Assembly (NCBI RefSeq): GCF_001687665.2 | Contig: NZ_CP016543.2 | Coordinates: forward strand, 372,001 to 436,000 | Direction: 5' to 3' | From: Planococcus donghaensis | GTDB taxonomy: Bacteria; Bacillota; Bacilli; Bacillales_A; Planococcaceae | DNA length: 64,000 nt | In this document: one piece after another, positions 1 through 8,402 of the stretch | How the letters are laid out: every line of letters begins with the position of its first letter | How positions within the stretch are numbered: the first letter of the stretch is position 1 | Made by a program: the position numbers and the translations under genes | Notes under the pieces: generated by a model | What the model was told of the DNA's origin: nothing | Databases searched by the model: none | What the model saw: only the letters and a program-made list of their open reading frames with translations

Positions 1-621
1 GTCAATGTGGAGGAAGAATCGTTTAGTAAGCAACCAAAGCACAAATTATCGATTAATGACTTTTTAGAGAAAAAAACGATGCCGATTGCAACAGTTGGTT
101 TTTTAATCGCATTTGCGTATGCCAGTGTTATCGCATTTATTTCTGTTTATGCGGAGTCACTCGGTCTTATCAAAACGGCAAGTTTTTTCTTTCTGGTCTA
201 TGCAATGGCAATGCTAATTGTCCGGCCCATTACTGGGAGGTTGTTTGACACTGTAGGCCCTAAAGTTGTTATTATTCCCTCAATCATTATTTTTGGTGTG
301 GGATTGATTGCATTAAGTATTACTGAGGTTTCATGGATGTTGCTGTTGTCAGGTGCATTAATTGGTCTTGGATACGGAACTTTATTGCCGAGTTTTCAAA
401 GTCTTGCCATACAAGCTGCTGATAAGAATCGTAGCGGCTATGCTACAGGTACATTCTTTGCCTTTTATGATAGCGGGATTGCCATTGGGTCGGTATTGCT
501 TGGATTAATCGCCGGAATCGCTGGTTATGCTAATCTTTACTTAATGCTTGGGGTGTTTGTTATTCTTGTTGTGTTCTACTATATGTGGATTGCATCAAAA
601 CAAGATGCGCAGACTCGTTAA
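1..621 (+). CDS. MFS transporter, C-terminal half (5' end outside window)
   Basis: The frame is open from the first base, so the true start lies upstream; the visible 206 residues are the C-terminal half of a major facilitator carrier. About six hydrophobic helices follow a short hydrophilic linker (SKQPKHKLSIND). The loop after the second visible helix reads GRLFDTVGPK, the G-x-L-x-D-x-x-G motif A repeat of MFS proteins. An amphipathic GYGTLLPSFQ helix is typical of drug or sugar-type MFS exporters. The substrate cannot be told from this half. A strong terminator follows directly. Confidence 0.85.
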   Translation, partial: VNVEEESFSKQPKHKLSINDFLEKKTMPIATVGFLIAFAYASVIAFISVYAESLGLIKTASFFFLVYAMAMLIVRPITGRLFDTVGPKVVIIPSIIIFGVGLIALSITEVSWMLLLSGALIGLGYGTLLPSFQSLAIQAADKNRSGYATGTFFAFYDSGIAIGSVLLGLIAGIAGYANLYLMLGVFVILVVFYYMWIASKQDAQTR

Positions 622-651
622 CAATACTTATAGATTTTTTTAACAAAGCCA

Positions 652-684
652 AAGGGTGCACAAAAAATTGTGCACCCTTTTTTC
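652..684. terminator. Bidirectional terminator
   Basis: Inverted repeat AAGGGTGCACAA / TTGTGCACCCTT followed by a T run. It is A/T flanked on both sides and serves the converging MFS gene and the hemolysin III-type gene. Confidence 0.85.
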
Positions 685-687
685 GTC

Positions 688-1335
688 TTATAGCACATAA
701 AAGTATACGGATAAGAAATGACAGAGACTGCCGAAAAGAATAAACAGGTGGAAAATTTCATGAAAACCTAAGTGTTTGGAAGACAGGAAATTTGGTTTGA
801 TGCCGTATATAACACCACCGACTGTATAAGAAACACCGCCAGCAACAAGTAAAAGTAAACCTGTTAAAGAAAGACTATCCGCTAATGGGACAACGGCGAA
901 AATAATGATCCAACCCATTGCGATGTAAATCGCAGTAGAAAGCCATCTCGGAGAATGAAACCAAACCATTTTAAAGAAAATTCCGCTGAGTCCTAAAACC
1001 GTAACAAGTGAAAATAAAGTCCAACCGAGTGTTCCGCCAAGCGCAATGAGACAAAAAGGTGCATAAGATCCAGCGATTAATGCAAAAATCATCGAGTGAT
1101 CGAGTTTCCGTAAAAACGCAACGATGTAAGGTTGAGAAATGGCTGAATGATAAATGGTAGAGGCAGTGTATAACAAGATTAAGCTAATGCCAAAGATGGA
1201 AACCGCTACTACGTGTAACGCAGGTTGATCTGCATAGGCTGTTTTCGTCACCATTGCTAGCAGGGCAGCTAAAGACAGTAAGGCTCCTACTAAATGGGAT
1301 AAAGCATTAAATGGTTCTCGAATGTATGCTGTCAT
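688..1335 (-). CDS. TrhA / hemolysin III family membrane protein (PAQR fold)
   Basis: A 215-residue protein with about seven transmembrane segments. The N-terminal REPFNALSHLVGALL matches the conserved start of the hemolysin III/YqfA (TrhA) family, and SAxxH-type elements are present (STIYHSAIS near residue 65, LDHSMIFALIAGSYAP near 85, HEIFHLFILFGSLCHF at the C terminus). These His/Asp/Ser residues form the metal site of the PAQR superfamily. In bacteria the family is tied to membrane energetics and fluidity control rather than proven haemolysis. ATG start with GAGGAG nine bases upstream. Single gene. Confidence 0.9.
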   Translation of the reverse strand: MTAYIREPFNALSHLVGALLSLAALLAMVTKTAYADQPALHVVAVSIFGISLILLYTASTIYHSAISQPYIVAFLRKLDHSMIFALIAGSYAPFCLIALGGTLGWTLFSLVTVLGLSGIFFKMVWFHSPRWLSTAIYIAMGWIIIFAVVPLADSLSLTGLLLLVAGGVSYTVGGVIYGIKPNFLSSKHLGFHEIFHLFILFGSLCHFLSVYFYVL

Positions 1336-1468
1336 ATGAAAAGCTCCTCGCTATATGTAGTTATTGAAACTACTTACAAAGATACTCGTATTATATAATG
1401 GAGTCAAGTTTGGAGAATTATTGATAATGATGTAAAATAACGAGTATGAAATACCTCAGGGAGCGTGA

Positions 1469-2047
1469 GTGCATATCGGAAATGCAAATAAACTTATCGA
1501 AAAAATGGCTTTTGAAAACCAAGTTTTACCAGAAGACATTCCGAAGATTGATTTGTATGTCGATCAAGTCATTCAATTGTTTGAATCCAATTTCGCAGAA
1601 ACCAAAAGGCATCCAGATGAAAAAATTCTCACAAAAACGATGATTAATAATTACGCAAAAGGAAAATTGTTTTATCCAATTCAAAACAAAAAATACAGCC
1701 GTAATCATATTATGCTAATCAGTTTGATTTATCAGATGAAAAGTGCGTTATCGATCAATGACGTCAAACAAGTATTAGAAGGCATCAATGAAAAGGCAGA
1801 ACAAAAAGAATTAGACCTTGAACAGTTCTATCAAAGCTATTTAAACCTTCAACAAAATAATATCGCATTTTTTGAAAATGGATTAACACAACAAGTGAAA
1901 GAAACTGCTGAGCAAGTGTCGGATGTTGAGAATTCAGAAGAACTGGAACGTGTGTTATTAATTGCCTCTTTAGTTCATACGAGCAACCTTTATCGTAGAG
2001 CAGCTGAGAAACTAGTGGATGAGATGGTCGAAAGGGGCAAAGCGTAA
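1469..2047 (+). CDS. DUF1836 domain protein (MerR-like winged helix predicted)
   Basis: 192 residues. The central part (ILTKTMINNYAKGKLF then KKYSRNHIMLISLIYQMK) is the DUF1836 signature, which resembles a MerR-type helix-turn-helix; a regulatory role is inference. The C-terminal half is helical. The start is GTG at 1469, chosen because AGGGAG lies six bases upstream. The stop overlaps the ATG of the next gene by one base (TAATG), so the two are translationally coupled. Confidence 0.75.
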   Translation: MHIGNANKLIEKMAFENQVLPEDIPKIDLYVDQVIQLFESNFAETKRHPDEKILTKTMINNYAKGKLFYPIQNKKYSRNHIMLISLIYQMKSALSINDVKQVLEGINEKAEQKELDLEQFYQSYLNLQQNNIAFFENGLTQQVKETAEQVSDVENSEELERVLLIASLVHTSNLYRRAAEKLVDEMVERGKA

Positions 2048-2511
2048 TGAGTAAAATTTTAATAGACGCAGATGGTTGTCCCGTTGTATCACAAACAATT
2101 GAATTAGCGAAAGTTTATCGTATATCTGTCATATTGATTTGCGACACTTCCCATGAAATGCATCGAGAAGGCGCAGAGACTATAACGGTATCAAAAGGAG
2201 CAGATGCTGTGGACTTCGTTCTTGTCAACCGAGTAAAAAAAGGGGATATTGTGGTCACACAAGATTATGGACTTGCAGCAATGGTACTTGCTAAACGAGG
2301 AATACCGATTGATCAAAACGGCCGTGTTTATTCGGATGAAAATATTGAACAATTGCTTCATGGTCGTCATGTCGCGAAGAAGATTCGGCAAAGTGGCGGC
2401 AGAATGAAGGGGCCTAAAAAACGACGGTCTGAAGATAATGAGAAATTCCAAGCTGCTTTAAAACAGTTGTTGAGGCAAGCAAAAGAAAACGAAGAAATGC
2501 CTGGCACATAA
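2047..2511 (+). CDS. YaiI/YqxD family protein (DUF188, PIN-like)
   Basis: 154 residues matching the UPF0178/DUF188 family. The N-terminal IDADGCPVV and the later KGADAVDFVL, KKGDIVVTQDYGLA carry the conserved acidic residues of a PIN/NYN-like nuclease fold; no biochemical function is established. The C terminus is basic (KKIRQSGGRMKGPKKRR), consistent with nucleic-acid contact. Coupled to the DUF1836 gene by a one-base overlap, and its stop codon lies inside the terminator hairpin. Confidence 0.85.
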   Translation: MSKILIDADGCPVVSQTIELAKVYRISVILICDTSHEMHREGAETITVSKGADAVDFVLVNRVKKGDIVVTQDYGLAAMVLAKRGIPIDQNGRVYSDENIEQLLHGRHVAKKIRQSGGRMKGPKKRRSEDNEKFQAALKQLLRQAKENEEMPGT

Positions 2512-2530
2512 AGTCGCCAGGCATTTTTTA
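2496..2530. terminator. Bidirectional terminator overlapping a stop codon
   Basis: ATGCCTGGC / GCCAGGCAT with a T run. The left arm is the last codons of the YaiI-type gene, and the hairpin also faces the 3' end of the SLH gene on the other strand. Confidence 0.8.
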
Positions 2531-2539
2531 TTTTAGCGC

Positions 2540-3643
2540 TTAAATGGTCCAGCGATCATTGATAATCGCTACTAATATCCATTTACCGCTAGTATTTTTT
2601 TCGAATACCATGCTCAAGCTTTGCCAGTCCATACCGTCGTACTGTTCTGTTCCTGGGTTATGGTACTCAACGATCATGGCCTTAGGATAGAGCTGATGGA
2701 TAAACTCATGAGCCGTTGGTTGAGTCGTTCTTCCATACCGATCTTTATCGGTATAAGTCGCATTCATCAAATACTGATCATAATATTCAGCAGGCGTTAA
2801 GTTGATCTCAAAGCCACTACCATCTTGATAACCCCATAAATAATCATTAGGGTTAGTCATGAAGTTTGGAAGTTGTGCTTTCGTAAAGGTAACACCGCCG
2901 TTATCGAGACATCCTCCGCTGTAAGGACAGAAGGTCAATCCGTCTGCAGAACTTACATAAGTAGCGACATCAGCAAAGTCTTTTGCTTTTAGTTCAGCCA
3001 AAATTTTGTTGGCTGTAGAGAGCAATTTCTGCTTTTCAGGGATGAACACCGGGTCAACTGCGCGAGCTAAAAAGGCAGCAAATTGTGCGCGAGTCACTGG
3101 TGTGTCAGGTCGGAACGTATTATCCGGGTATCCACGTGCTACCCCATAATAAGCGAGTCGTGATACGGCATTAAATGCAAAATGATTTTTCTTCATATCC
3201 TTAAACGTATTGTCAGGAGCTTTAGGGAAATAGAAAGCTCTGTCTAGTATAGCTGCAGTTTGTCCACGAGTAACGGTCCAATCAGGACGGAAATAATTAT
3301 TCGGGAAACCAAAAATGATTTCCTTTTCAGCAGCCGAAGCAATATAGCCAGAAAACGGATGACTTGAAGGAACATCTTTAAAGCCGGTCGAGCGCGCTGT
3401 ATCGTCTAAATACACCGCTCGTCCAATCATCGCAATCGCGTGGGCACGAGTGACAGGGTCATTTGGTCTGAAGGTACCATCAGGATATCCATTGATGATG
3501 CCTTCTTCATGAAGATAAGCAATTTCAAAAGCAAACGGATGGTCAGCATTTACGTCATCAAACAAAACAATCGCGTTGGCGGGAGCTAAAAATGAACTGA
3601 GCATCAGGATGACAGCTGCAATTAAGGACACCAAAGTCTTCAT
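2540..3643 (-). CDS. S-layer homology (SLH) domain protein, secreted
   Basis: 367 residues with an N-terminal signal peptide (MKTLVSLIAAVILML, cleavage near APANA). Three SLH domains follow (about residues 30-85, 90-147, 152-205), each with the GYPDGTFRPNDPVTRAHA-type motif that anchors proteins to pyruvylated secondary cell-wall polymer. The C-terminal 160 residues (two Cys in FCPYSGGCLDNG, several Trp/Tyr) match nothing I recognise. RBS GGGAGGG precedes the ATG. Probably a surface protein of unknown activity, monocistronic. Confidence 0.9.
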   Translation of the reverse strand: MKTLVSLIAAVILMLSSFLAPANAIVLFDDVNADHPFAFEIAYLHEEGIINGYPDGTFRPNDPVTRAHAIAMIGRAVYLDDTARSTGFKDVPSSHPFSGYIASAAEKEIIFGFPNNYFRPDWTVTRGQTAAILDRAFYFPKAPDNTFKDMKKNHFAFNAVSRLAYYGVARGYPDNTFRPDTPVTRAQFAAFLARAVDPVFIPEKQKLLSTANKILAELKAKDFADVATYVSSADGLTFCPYSGGCLDNGGVTFTKAQLPNFMTNPNDYLWGYQDGSGFEINLTPAEYYDQYLMNATYTDKDRYGRTTQPTAHEFIHQLYPKAMIVEYHNPGTEQYDGMDWQSLSMVFEKNTSGKWILVAIINDRWTI

Positions 3644-3876
3644 ATTGATCCCTCCCTATTTGATCTCATTTTACCACAATAAAAGGTATTTTGTAACAAA
3701 TTATTGTTATAAAAATAATAAATTATTATTTCTAGATGCTGATGTGCAAGTGATGCAAAAACTACTTTCAAGTAATTTTTATAGCACAAAGTACAAGTTT
3801 AGTTGGGTCAGTTTAAAAAGCAAAAAAGGGGTATACAAGGAAGAAGTGAGTATATATTTTGGAGGGATTAGTTTAT

Positions 3877-4158
3877 ATGAAAAAATCAACAATGAACACA
3901 TTGATAGGGAGTGCACTTGCAGCTGCTTCTGGAATTTTTGTTTACCGAGCTTACCAGGAGAAAAACACTGTTCGTGTAGAGCCAGATATGGATATGTACA
4001 ACAGCACAGAAATCGACAAGCGCGAGAGTGTTGATGCCCTAGAAGACTCTGCTGAACAAGGATTGTCGCAATTGGATTCTATTTACCGCGATGAATGGCA
4101 AGCTAATGGATTTCCACAAACTCATAAAGAAATGCGTGAGCTTGAAAAAGACCAATAA
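3877..4158 (+). CDS. Small acidic protein with N-terminal membrane anchor
   Basis: 93 residues starting MKKSTMNTLIGSALAAASG. One hydrophobic segment (residues 8-25) is followed by an acidic hydrophilic tail (residues 35-93). The ATG at 3877 is preferred over an upstream in-frame ATG at 3859 because GGAGGGA (3861-3867) sits at the right distance. It resembles the short YtxH-like anchored proteins of Bacilli in layout only; function unknown. Ends just before a strong terminator. Confidence 0.65.
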   Translation: MKKSTMNTLIGSALAAASGIFVYRAYQEKNTVRVEPDMDMYNSTEIDKRESVDALEDSAEQGLSQLDSIYRDEWQANGFPQTHKEMRELEKDQ

Positions 4159-4169
4159 GAGAAAATCGC

Positions 4170-4205
4170 AAGCGAAAGCAAAACATCTTTTTGCTTTCGC
4201 TTTTA
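4170..4205 (+). terminator. Rho-independent terminator
   Basis: AAGCGAAAGCAAAA paired with TTTTGCTTTCGCTT, then a short T run. It separates the small anchored protein from the AI-2E gene. Confidence 0.75.
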
Positions 4206-4248
4206 TATGCCGAAATTCAAGGCGAGAATAAAGAAAGGAGGAAAAAAC

Positions 4249-5340
4249 ATGTGGATTAGAAAGCCGTTTTTCGAATACACAACCGCTATATTACTTGTTG
4301 CAATCACGTTGTTTTTTTTAGGGAAAATTGATTATGTGCTAGAACCTATACAAATCGTCATCGCAACAATTTTCGCTCCTGTCTTGTTAGGTGGCCTTTT
4401 TTATTATTTATTGCGACCATTTGTAAATTGGTTAGCACGGTTTGTGCCTAAAATTGTAGGGATCGGCATTATTTTCACGGTCATTGCCTTAACGGCTTCT
4501 TTGCTAATTTACTTTTTTGGACCGGTTATTACTAAACAAGTCGATAGTTTAGCAAATTTGGCACCGGAAACAGTAGAAGAAGTAACAGAAGAATCTAATC
4601 ATTTTTTAGCTAATTTTCAATTCGGGGGAGTAACAGGTTCAGAAATTCGCATGTGGACATTGGATTATTTAGAAAATTTATCAGAAGGTTTACTGAATAA
4701 CGTGATGGATATTTTGGCGATGCTGATGAATATCGTGATTGTGTTAATCGTCGTACCTTTTGTCTTGTTCTTTCTATTGAAGGACGATAACAAGTTTATT
4801 CCACATCTGACTAAGTATTTACCTGAAGAGCATAAAATGGAGGGTAAAAAAATATTAAAAGATGTGGATCAAACTTTATCTGCTTTTATTGTCGGTCAAG
4901 CCTTTGTTGCTGGCGTCGTAGGAGTCTTAATGTATATCGGTTATCTTATTATCGGCTTGGACTACGCTTTGAGTTTGGCAATTTTTGCGATGTTCTTAAT
5001 CATTGTGCCGTTTCTAGGTCCTCTTATTGGTATTGTTCCGGCCCTTTTTGTGGCATTAACGAGTGGAGATATGTGGATGGCAGTGAAAGTTATCCTCGTG
5101 TTACTCGTGGTTCAACAACTAGAAGGGAATTTGGTTACGCCGAACATTATGGGAAATCGGTTGAACATTCATCCTTTAACAATTATTTTGCTCCTAATGA
5201 TTGCAGGTGCTTTATATGGGTTTATCGGAATTTTAATCGCTATTCCAACATACGCAGTTTTGAAAACATTGGTTCATAACTTCCGATTATTTAATCGATT
5301 ACGTAAAAAAAGAGAAGTTGCTAGTAAAAAGGCACTTTAG
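4249..5340 (+). CDS. AI-2E family (TqsA/YdbI-like) membrane permease
   Basis: 363 residues and about eight transmembrane helices. The family pattern is clear: an N-terminal helical pair, a long soluble stretch (LANLAPETVEEVTEESNHF), and a conserved C-terminal core with IIGLDYALSLAIFAMFLIIVPFLGPLIG and a Q-x-x-E-G-N-x-x-x-P-x-I-M-G segment. The family includes AI-2 exporters and Na+/H+ antiporters, so substrate is open. ATG at 4249 is supported by AAAGGAGG (4234-4241). A paralogue lies at 22888-23994. Confidence 0.85.
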   Translation: MWIRKPFFEYTTAILLVAITLFFLGKIDYVLEPIQIVIATIFAPVLLGGLFYYLLRPFVNWLARFVPKIVGIGIIFTVIALTASLLIYFFGPVITKQVDSLANLAPETVEEVTEESNHFLANFQFGGVTGSEIRMWTLDYLENLSEGLLNNVMDILAMLMNIVIVLIVVPFVLFFLLKDDNKFIPHLTKYLPEEHKMEGKKILKDVDQTLSAFIVGQAFVAGVVGVLMYIGYLIIGLDYALSLAIFAMFLIIVPFLGPLIGIVPALFVALTSGDMWMAVKVILVLLVVQQLEGNLVTPNIMGNRLNIHPLTIILLLMIAGALYGFIGILIAIPTYAVLKTLVHNFRLFNRLRKKREVASKKAL

Positions 5341-5387
5341 TACTGATTCCAATATTAATATTTTAGTTATTTTTATTCAAAGGTTCT

Positions 5388-5402
5388 GAATTTGAGAAAA
5401 TT
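5388..5402 (+). promoter_or_regulatory. Possible CodY-type box upstream of artP
   Basis: GAATTTGAGAAAATT differs from the CodY consensus AATTTTCWGAAAATT at three of 15 positions and overlaps the candidate -35 element. Amino-acid uptake genes are typical CodY targets; binding here is inference. Confidence 0.3.
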
Positions 5403-5420
5403 ATGATATATTAATATTTA
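5392..5420 (+). promoter_or_regulatory. Candidate sigma-A promoter for artPQR
   Basis: TTGAGA (5392-5397), a 17-base spacer and TATTTA (5415-5420), about 35 bases before the artP start codon. Confidence 0.45.
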
Positions 5421-5455
5421 GTAAGGCCAATGAGAGAAAACAAGGGGGAACTAAA

Positions 5456-6241
5456 ATGAAAAAATGGAGTCTTTTAGCACTACTTATGGCAATGATGCTC
5501 GTGATCGCTGCTTGTGGATCCGACGAGAGTGAAGATACAACGGATGGTGGGGAAAGCGGAAGTGACGCAAAAACTTACAAAGTAGGAATCGACACAACGT
5601 ACCCACCTTTCGAGTTTGAAGTAGATGGCGAGTATACGGGAATCGATATCGACTTGATTACAGCAATTGCTGAAAACCAAGGGTTCGAAATTGAATTTAG
5701 CCCAATGGACTTTGGCGGAATTATCCCAGCTTTGCAAGCGGATCAATTGGATATCGCGATTGCTGGTATGAGTATTACAGATGAGCGTAAAGCAGTAGTT
5801 GATTTTTCTGATCCTTACTTTGATGCAGGTTTGTCTCTTGTTGTAGCAGAAGACAACAATGAAATTACATCATTAGATGATTTAGAAGGCAAAACAGTAG
5901 CGGTTAAGAGCGGAACAACAGGTGCTCAATTTGCTCGTGATAACGAAGCAGAATACGGCTACACTGTAGCACAATTCGAAGATAGCCCATCAATGTTCCA
6001 AGAAGTTTCAAACGGCAATGCAGCAGTATTGTTAGAAGATTACCCAGTTATTGCTTATGCAATTGCTGAAAGTGGACTTTCATTGAAAACAGTTGGAGAT
6101 CGTTTAACTGGAGATCAATACGGAATTGCTGTATTAAAAGGTCAAAACGCAGAAGTACTTGAGCAAATTAACACAGGTCTTCAAGAATTGCGTGACAGCG
6201 GTAAATACGATGAAATTTTAGCGAAGTATATTGCAGAATAA
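5456..6241 (+). CDS. artP: Amino-acid ABC transporter substrate-binding lipoprotein (ArtP-like)
   Basis: 261 residues. The signal peptide ends in the lipobox VIAAC (Cys20), so the protein is membrane-anchored. A Ser/Asp-rich linker precedes a SBP_bac_3 domain with family landmarks: VGIDTTYPPFEFEVDG, GIDIDLITAIA, LDIAIAGMSITDERKAVVDFSDPYF and VAVKSGTTGAQFA. These bind the alpha-amino and carboxyl groups of polar amino acids; arginine or another basic residue is likely by similarity to ArtP, but not proven. First gene of artPQR, RBS AAGGGGG. Confidence 0.9.
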   Translation: MKKWSLLALLMAMMLVIAACGSDESEDTTDGGESGSDAKTYKVGIDTTYPPFEFEVDGEYTGIDIDLITAIAENQGFEIEFSPMDFGGIIPALQADQLDIAIAGMSITDERKAVVDFSDPYFDAGLSLVVAEDNNEITSLDDLEGKTVAVKSGTTGAQFARDNEAEYGYTVAQFEDSPSMFQEVSNGNAAVLLEDYPVIAYAIAESGLSLKTVGDRLTGDQYGIAVLKGQNAEVLEQINTGLQELRDSGKYDEILAKYIAE

Positions 6242-6252
6242 AAAATAAGTGT

Positions 6253-6280
6253 AGCGCGCATAAGCGCGCTGCATTTTTTT
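6253..6280 (+). terminator. Internal attenuator between artP and artQ
   Basis: AGCGCGC-ATAA-GCGCGCT hairpin followed by seven T within a 58-base gap. It would let only part of transcription reach the permease and ATPase genes, giving excess binding protein. Confidence 0.7.
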
Positions 6281-6299
6281 ATTCAAAGGAGATGTAAAG

Positions 6300-6944
6300 A
6301 TGGATACAATTATTAACGCCTTTCCGTATTTAATGGAAGGTTTGAAAGTAACGCTGTATATATTTGCAATTGCGATAGTACTTGGATTTTTAATTGGATT
6401 AATTGTTGCATTATTTAGACTAGCACCTTTAAAAATTTTAAATTGGATTGCAAAAATCTTTGTTGATGCCATTCGAGGAACGCCATTTATTGTCCAGCTA
6501 TTCTTTATCTATTTTGGGTTGAACTCTTTAGCTTTTATTTCTTTAGATAATACGACTGCAGGGATTGTAACTGTGGCTATTAACGCAGGAGCTTACTTCT
6601 CGGAAATCATTCGTGCGGGTATTCAGTCGATTGATAAAGGGCAGACAGAAGCAGCGCGTTCGCTCGGTTTGAATTCAACACAAAATATGCGTTATATTGT
6701 ATTGCCGCAAGCTTTCAGACGTATGTTGCCGACCATTACGAACCAAGCGATTATTTCATTAAAAGATACGTCTTTGCTATCGGTTATTGGGGTGGCAGAT
6801 TTGACGCAAGAAGGTCGTATTCAGGCCAGCGCCACGTTTGATGCTTTTAATGTTTACTTAATCCTAGGAATTATATACTTCGTCGTTATTTACTTGCTCT
6901 CCATGCTGGCGAATTATGTAGAAAGGAAGTTTGTATTGCGATGA
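6300..6944 (+). CDS. artQ: Amino-acid ABC transporter permease (ArtQ-like)
   Basis: 214 residues, five predicted membrane spans. It contains the HisM/GlnP family features [20 protein letters not shown] and the EAA loop ([24 protein letters not shown] split around residues 117-140) that docks on the ATPase. RBS AAAGGAG. Its stop overlaps the artR start by four bases (ATGA), giving translational coupling. Forms the inner-membrane channel of the artPQR system. Confidence 0.92.
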   Translation: MDTIINAFPYLMEGLKVTLYIFAIAIVLGFLIGLIVALFRLAPLKILNWIAKIFVDAIRGTPFIVQLFFIYFGLNSLAFISLDNTTAGIVTVAINAGAYFSEIIRAGIQSIDKGQTEAARSLGLNSTQNMRYIVLPQAFRRMLPTITNQAIISLKDTSLLSVIGVADLTQEGRIQASATFDAFNVYLILGIIYFVVIYLLSMLANYVERKFVLR

Positions 6945-7669
6945 CTATGATTCGAGTAGAGAACTTAAAAAAATCATTCGGCAATTTAGAAGTTATAAAA
7001 GACATCAGTACAGTTGTGGAAGAAAAAGAAGTTATTTGTGTCATTGGTCCATCAGGTTCGGGGAAAAGTACGTTTCTTCGCTGCTTAAACCGACTTGAAG
7101 AAATTACCGGAGGTCATGTTTATATTGAAGGAACGGATATTACCGATCCGAAAATAGACATCAACCAAATTCGCCAAGACGTAGGAATGGTGTTTCAGCA
7201 ATTTAACTTGTTTCCACATAAGTCGGTACTTGAAAATATTATTTTAGCGCCGATGAAAGTAAAAAAAGGCGATAGAAAAGCTGTTGAGAAAAAAGCTTAT
7301 GAACTGTTGGATAAAGTAGGACTTCGTGAAAAAGCAAAGGCTTACCCAGGCGAACTATCGGGTGGTCAAAAGCAACGTGTGGCAATTGCTCGTGCACTGG
7401 CGATGGATCCGAAAATTATGCTATTTGATGAACCAACTTCAGCGCTTGACCCTGAGATGGTAGGCGATGTGCTAGATGTTATGAAGCAATTAGCGCAAGA
7501 AGGTATGACCATGGTCGTTGTGACACACGAAATGGGATTTGCTGCTGAAATGGGCGATCGCGTGTTGTTTATTGACGGAGGTTATATAGTAGAAGAAAAT
7601 GTGCCGAAAGAATTGTTCGGCAATCCGCAACATGAGCGGACAAAAGCATTTTTGAGTAAAGTGTTATAA
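6941..7669 (+). CDS. artR: Amino-acid ABC transporter ATP-binding protein (ArtR/GlnQ-like)
   Basis: 242 residues, a full-length GlnQ-type ATPase. Walker [10 protein letters not shown] (near residue 34), Q-loop [10 protein letters not shown], signature [16 protein letters not shown], Walker [13 protein letters not shown] and switch His in [10 protein letters not shown] are all intact. Overlaps artQ by four bases. Followed by a hairpin terminator in which one pair is a G-U wobble. Confidence 0.95.
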   Translation: MTMIRVENLKKSFGNLEVIKDISTVVEEKEVICVIGPSGSGKSTFLRCLNRLEEITGGHVYIEGTDITDPKIDINQIRQDVGMVFQQFNLFPHKSVLENIILAPMKVKKGDRKAVEKKAYELLDKVGLREKAKAYPGELSGGQKQRVAIARALAMDPKIMLFDEPTSALDPEMVGDVLDVMKQLAQEGMTMVVVTHEMGFAAEMGDRVLFIDGGYIVEENVPKELFGNPQHERTKAFLSKVL

Positions 7670-7699
7670 AAGATGCGCCTCTGGGCGTATCTTTTTTTA
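7670..7699 (+). terminator. Terminator of artPQR
   Basis: AAGATGCGCC-TCTG-GGCGTATCTT (one G-U pair) plus seven T. Confidence 0.8.
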
Positions 7700-7715
7700 T
7701 GGAGTTTTTTCGTTT

Positions 7716-7820
7716 GGACAGTATTTGCTGTGATTTGGACAGTATTCTATTCGAATTGGACTGTATTTCACTTCATTCCGACAGTATTCCACACAAACTC
7801 GACAGTATTTCAAGATTATG
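7716..7820. repeat. Five tandem 21-bp units with conserved (G/C)GAC(A/T)GTATT
   Basis: The 10-base block starts at 7716, 7737, 7758, 7779 and 7800, exactly 21 bases apart each time. The remaining 11 bases of each unit vary. On the plus strand the period reads as seven codons (xTVFxxx), but there is no ribosome binding site and the frame would begin inside the artR terminator, so I treat it as non-coding. Twenty-one bases is two turns of B-DNA, which would place all blocks on one face. Confidence 0.85.
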
Positions 7821-7835
7821 GAATAAAACGCCCAA

Positions 7836-7868
7836 TAAAAAACCGGACTGGATGAAAATCCAGTCCGG
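7836..7868 (-). terminator. Terminator of ppiB
   Basis: CCGGACTGGA / TCCAGTCCGG hairpin; on the minus strand it is followed by a run of six to seven T. Confidence 0.85.
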
Positions 7869-7884
7869 CTAAGCTCAATAGTTT

Positions 7885-8325
7885 TTATTCTTCGTCAAAA
7901 ACGTGAACTTTTGTCATTTTGTCGCCATTGCTCATTGCTTTGGCAGTTTCAAGTCCTGAAGTCACTTGTCCGAAGACAGTGTGAACGCCGTCAAGATGCG
8001 GTTGTGGTGCGTGAACGATAAAGAATTGGCTTGAACCAGTGTCTTTACCTGCATGCGCCATTGAAAGGCTTCCTGCTTGGTGTTTGTGTGGGTTGCCTGC
8101 AGTTTCACATTTGATTGTTTTGCCGCTGCCGCCTGCACCCGTACCAGTAGGGTCGCCGCCTTGGCTTACGAAGCCAGGGATTACGCGGTGGAATGTTACA
8201 TCATTGTAGAAACCTGAGTTTGCAAGTTCCTCAAAGTTTGCAACAGTGTTTGGTGCTTCATTAGGGAAAAGTTCGAATTCGATGATTTCGCCGTTTTCCA
8301 TGTGGATGTGTCCTTTTTTAGCCAT
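7885..8325 (-). CDS. ppiB: Peptidyl-prolyl cis-trans isomerase, cyclophilin type
   Basis: 146 residues, a minimal cytosolic cyclophilin. Active-site landmarks are present: [19 protein letters not shown] (catalytic Arg, Phe and Gln), [19 protein letters not shown] and [11 protein letters not shown]. It catalyses proline isomerisation in protein folding. No signal peptide. RBS AAAGGAG upstream of the ATG. Monocistronic with its own terminator. Confidence 0.95.
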   Translation of the reverse strand: MAKKGHIHMENGEIIEFELFPNEAPNTVANFEELANSGFYNDVTFHRVIPGFVSQGGDPTGTGAGGSGKTIKCETAGNPHKHQAGSLSMAHAGKDTGSSQFFIVHAPQPHLDGVHTVFGQVTSGLETAKAMSNGDKMTKVHVFDEE

Positions 8326-8402
8326 GTTAAAACATCTCCTTTATAATAGGTTCATTTTCTAGTATATCGATTTTTGAGGTGGCTGTATAATCATTTGGCA
8401 TA

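Noticed and set aside
1380..1440. Fur-like sequence GAGAATTATTGATAATGATG
   Set aside because: It does not fit the 7-1-7 pattern in either register, and the downstream genes have no iron link.
1446..1643. Overlapping frame at the start of the DUF1836 gene
   Set aside because: It lacks an RBS and protein-like composition; the other frame matches a known family.
7716..7820. CRISPR array
   Set aside because: Units are 21 bp with a 10-bp conserved block, far too short for repeat plus spacer, and no cas genes are present.
7673..7855. 60-codon frame with WTVF heptads
   Set aside because: It starts inside the artR terminator hairpin and has no ribosome binding site.
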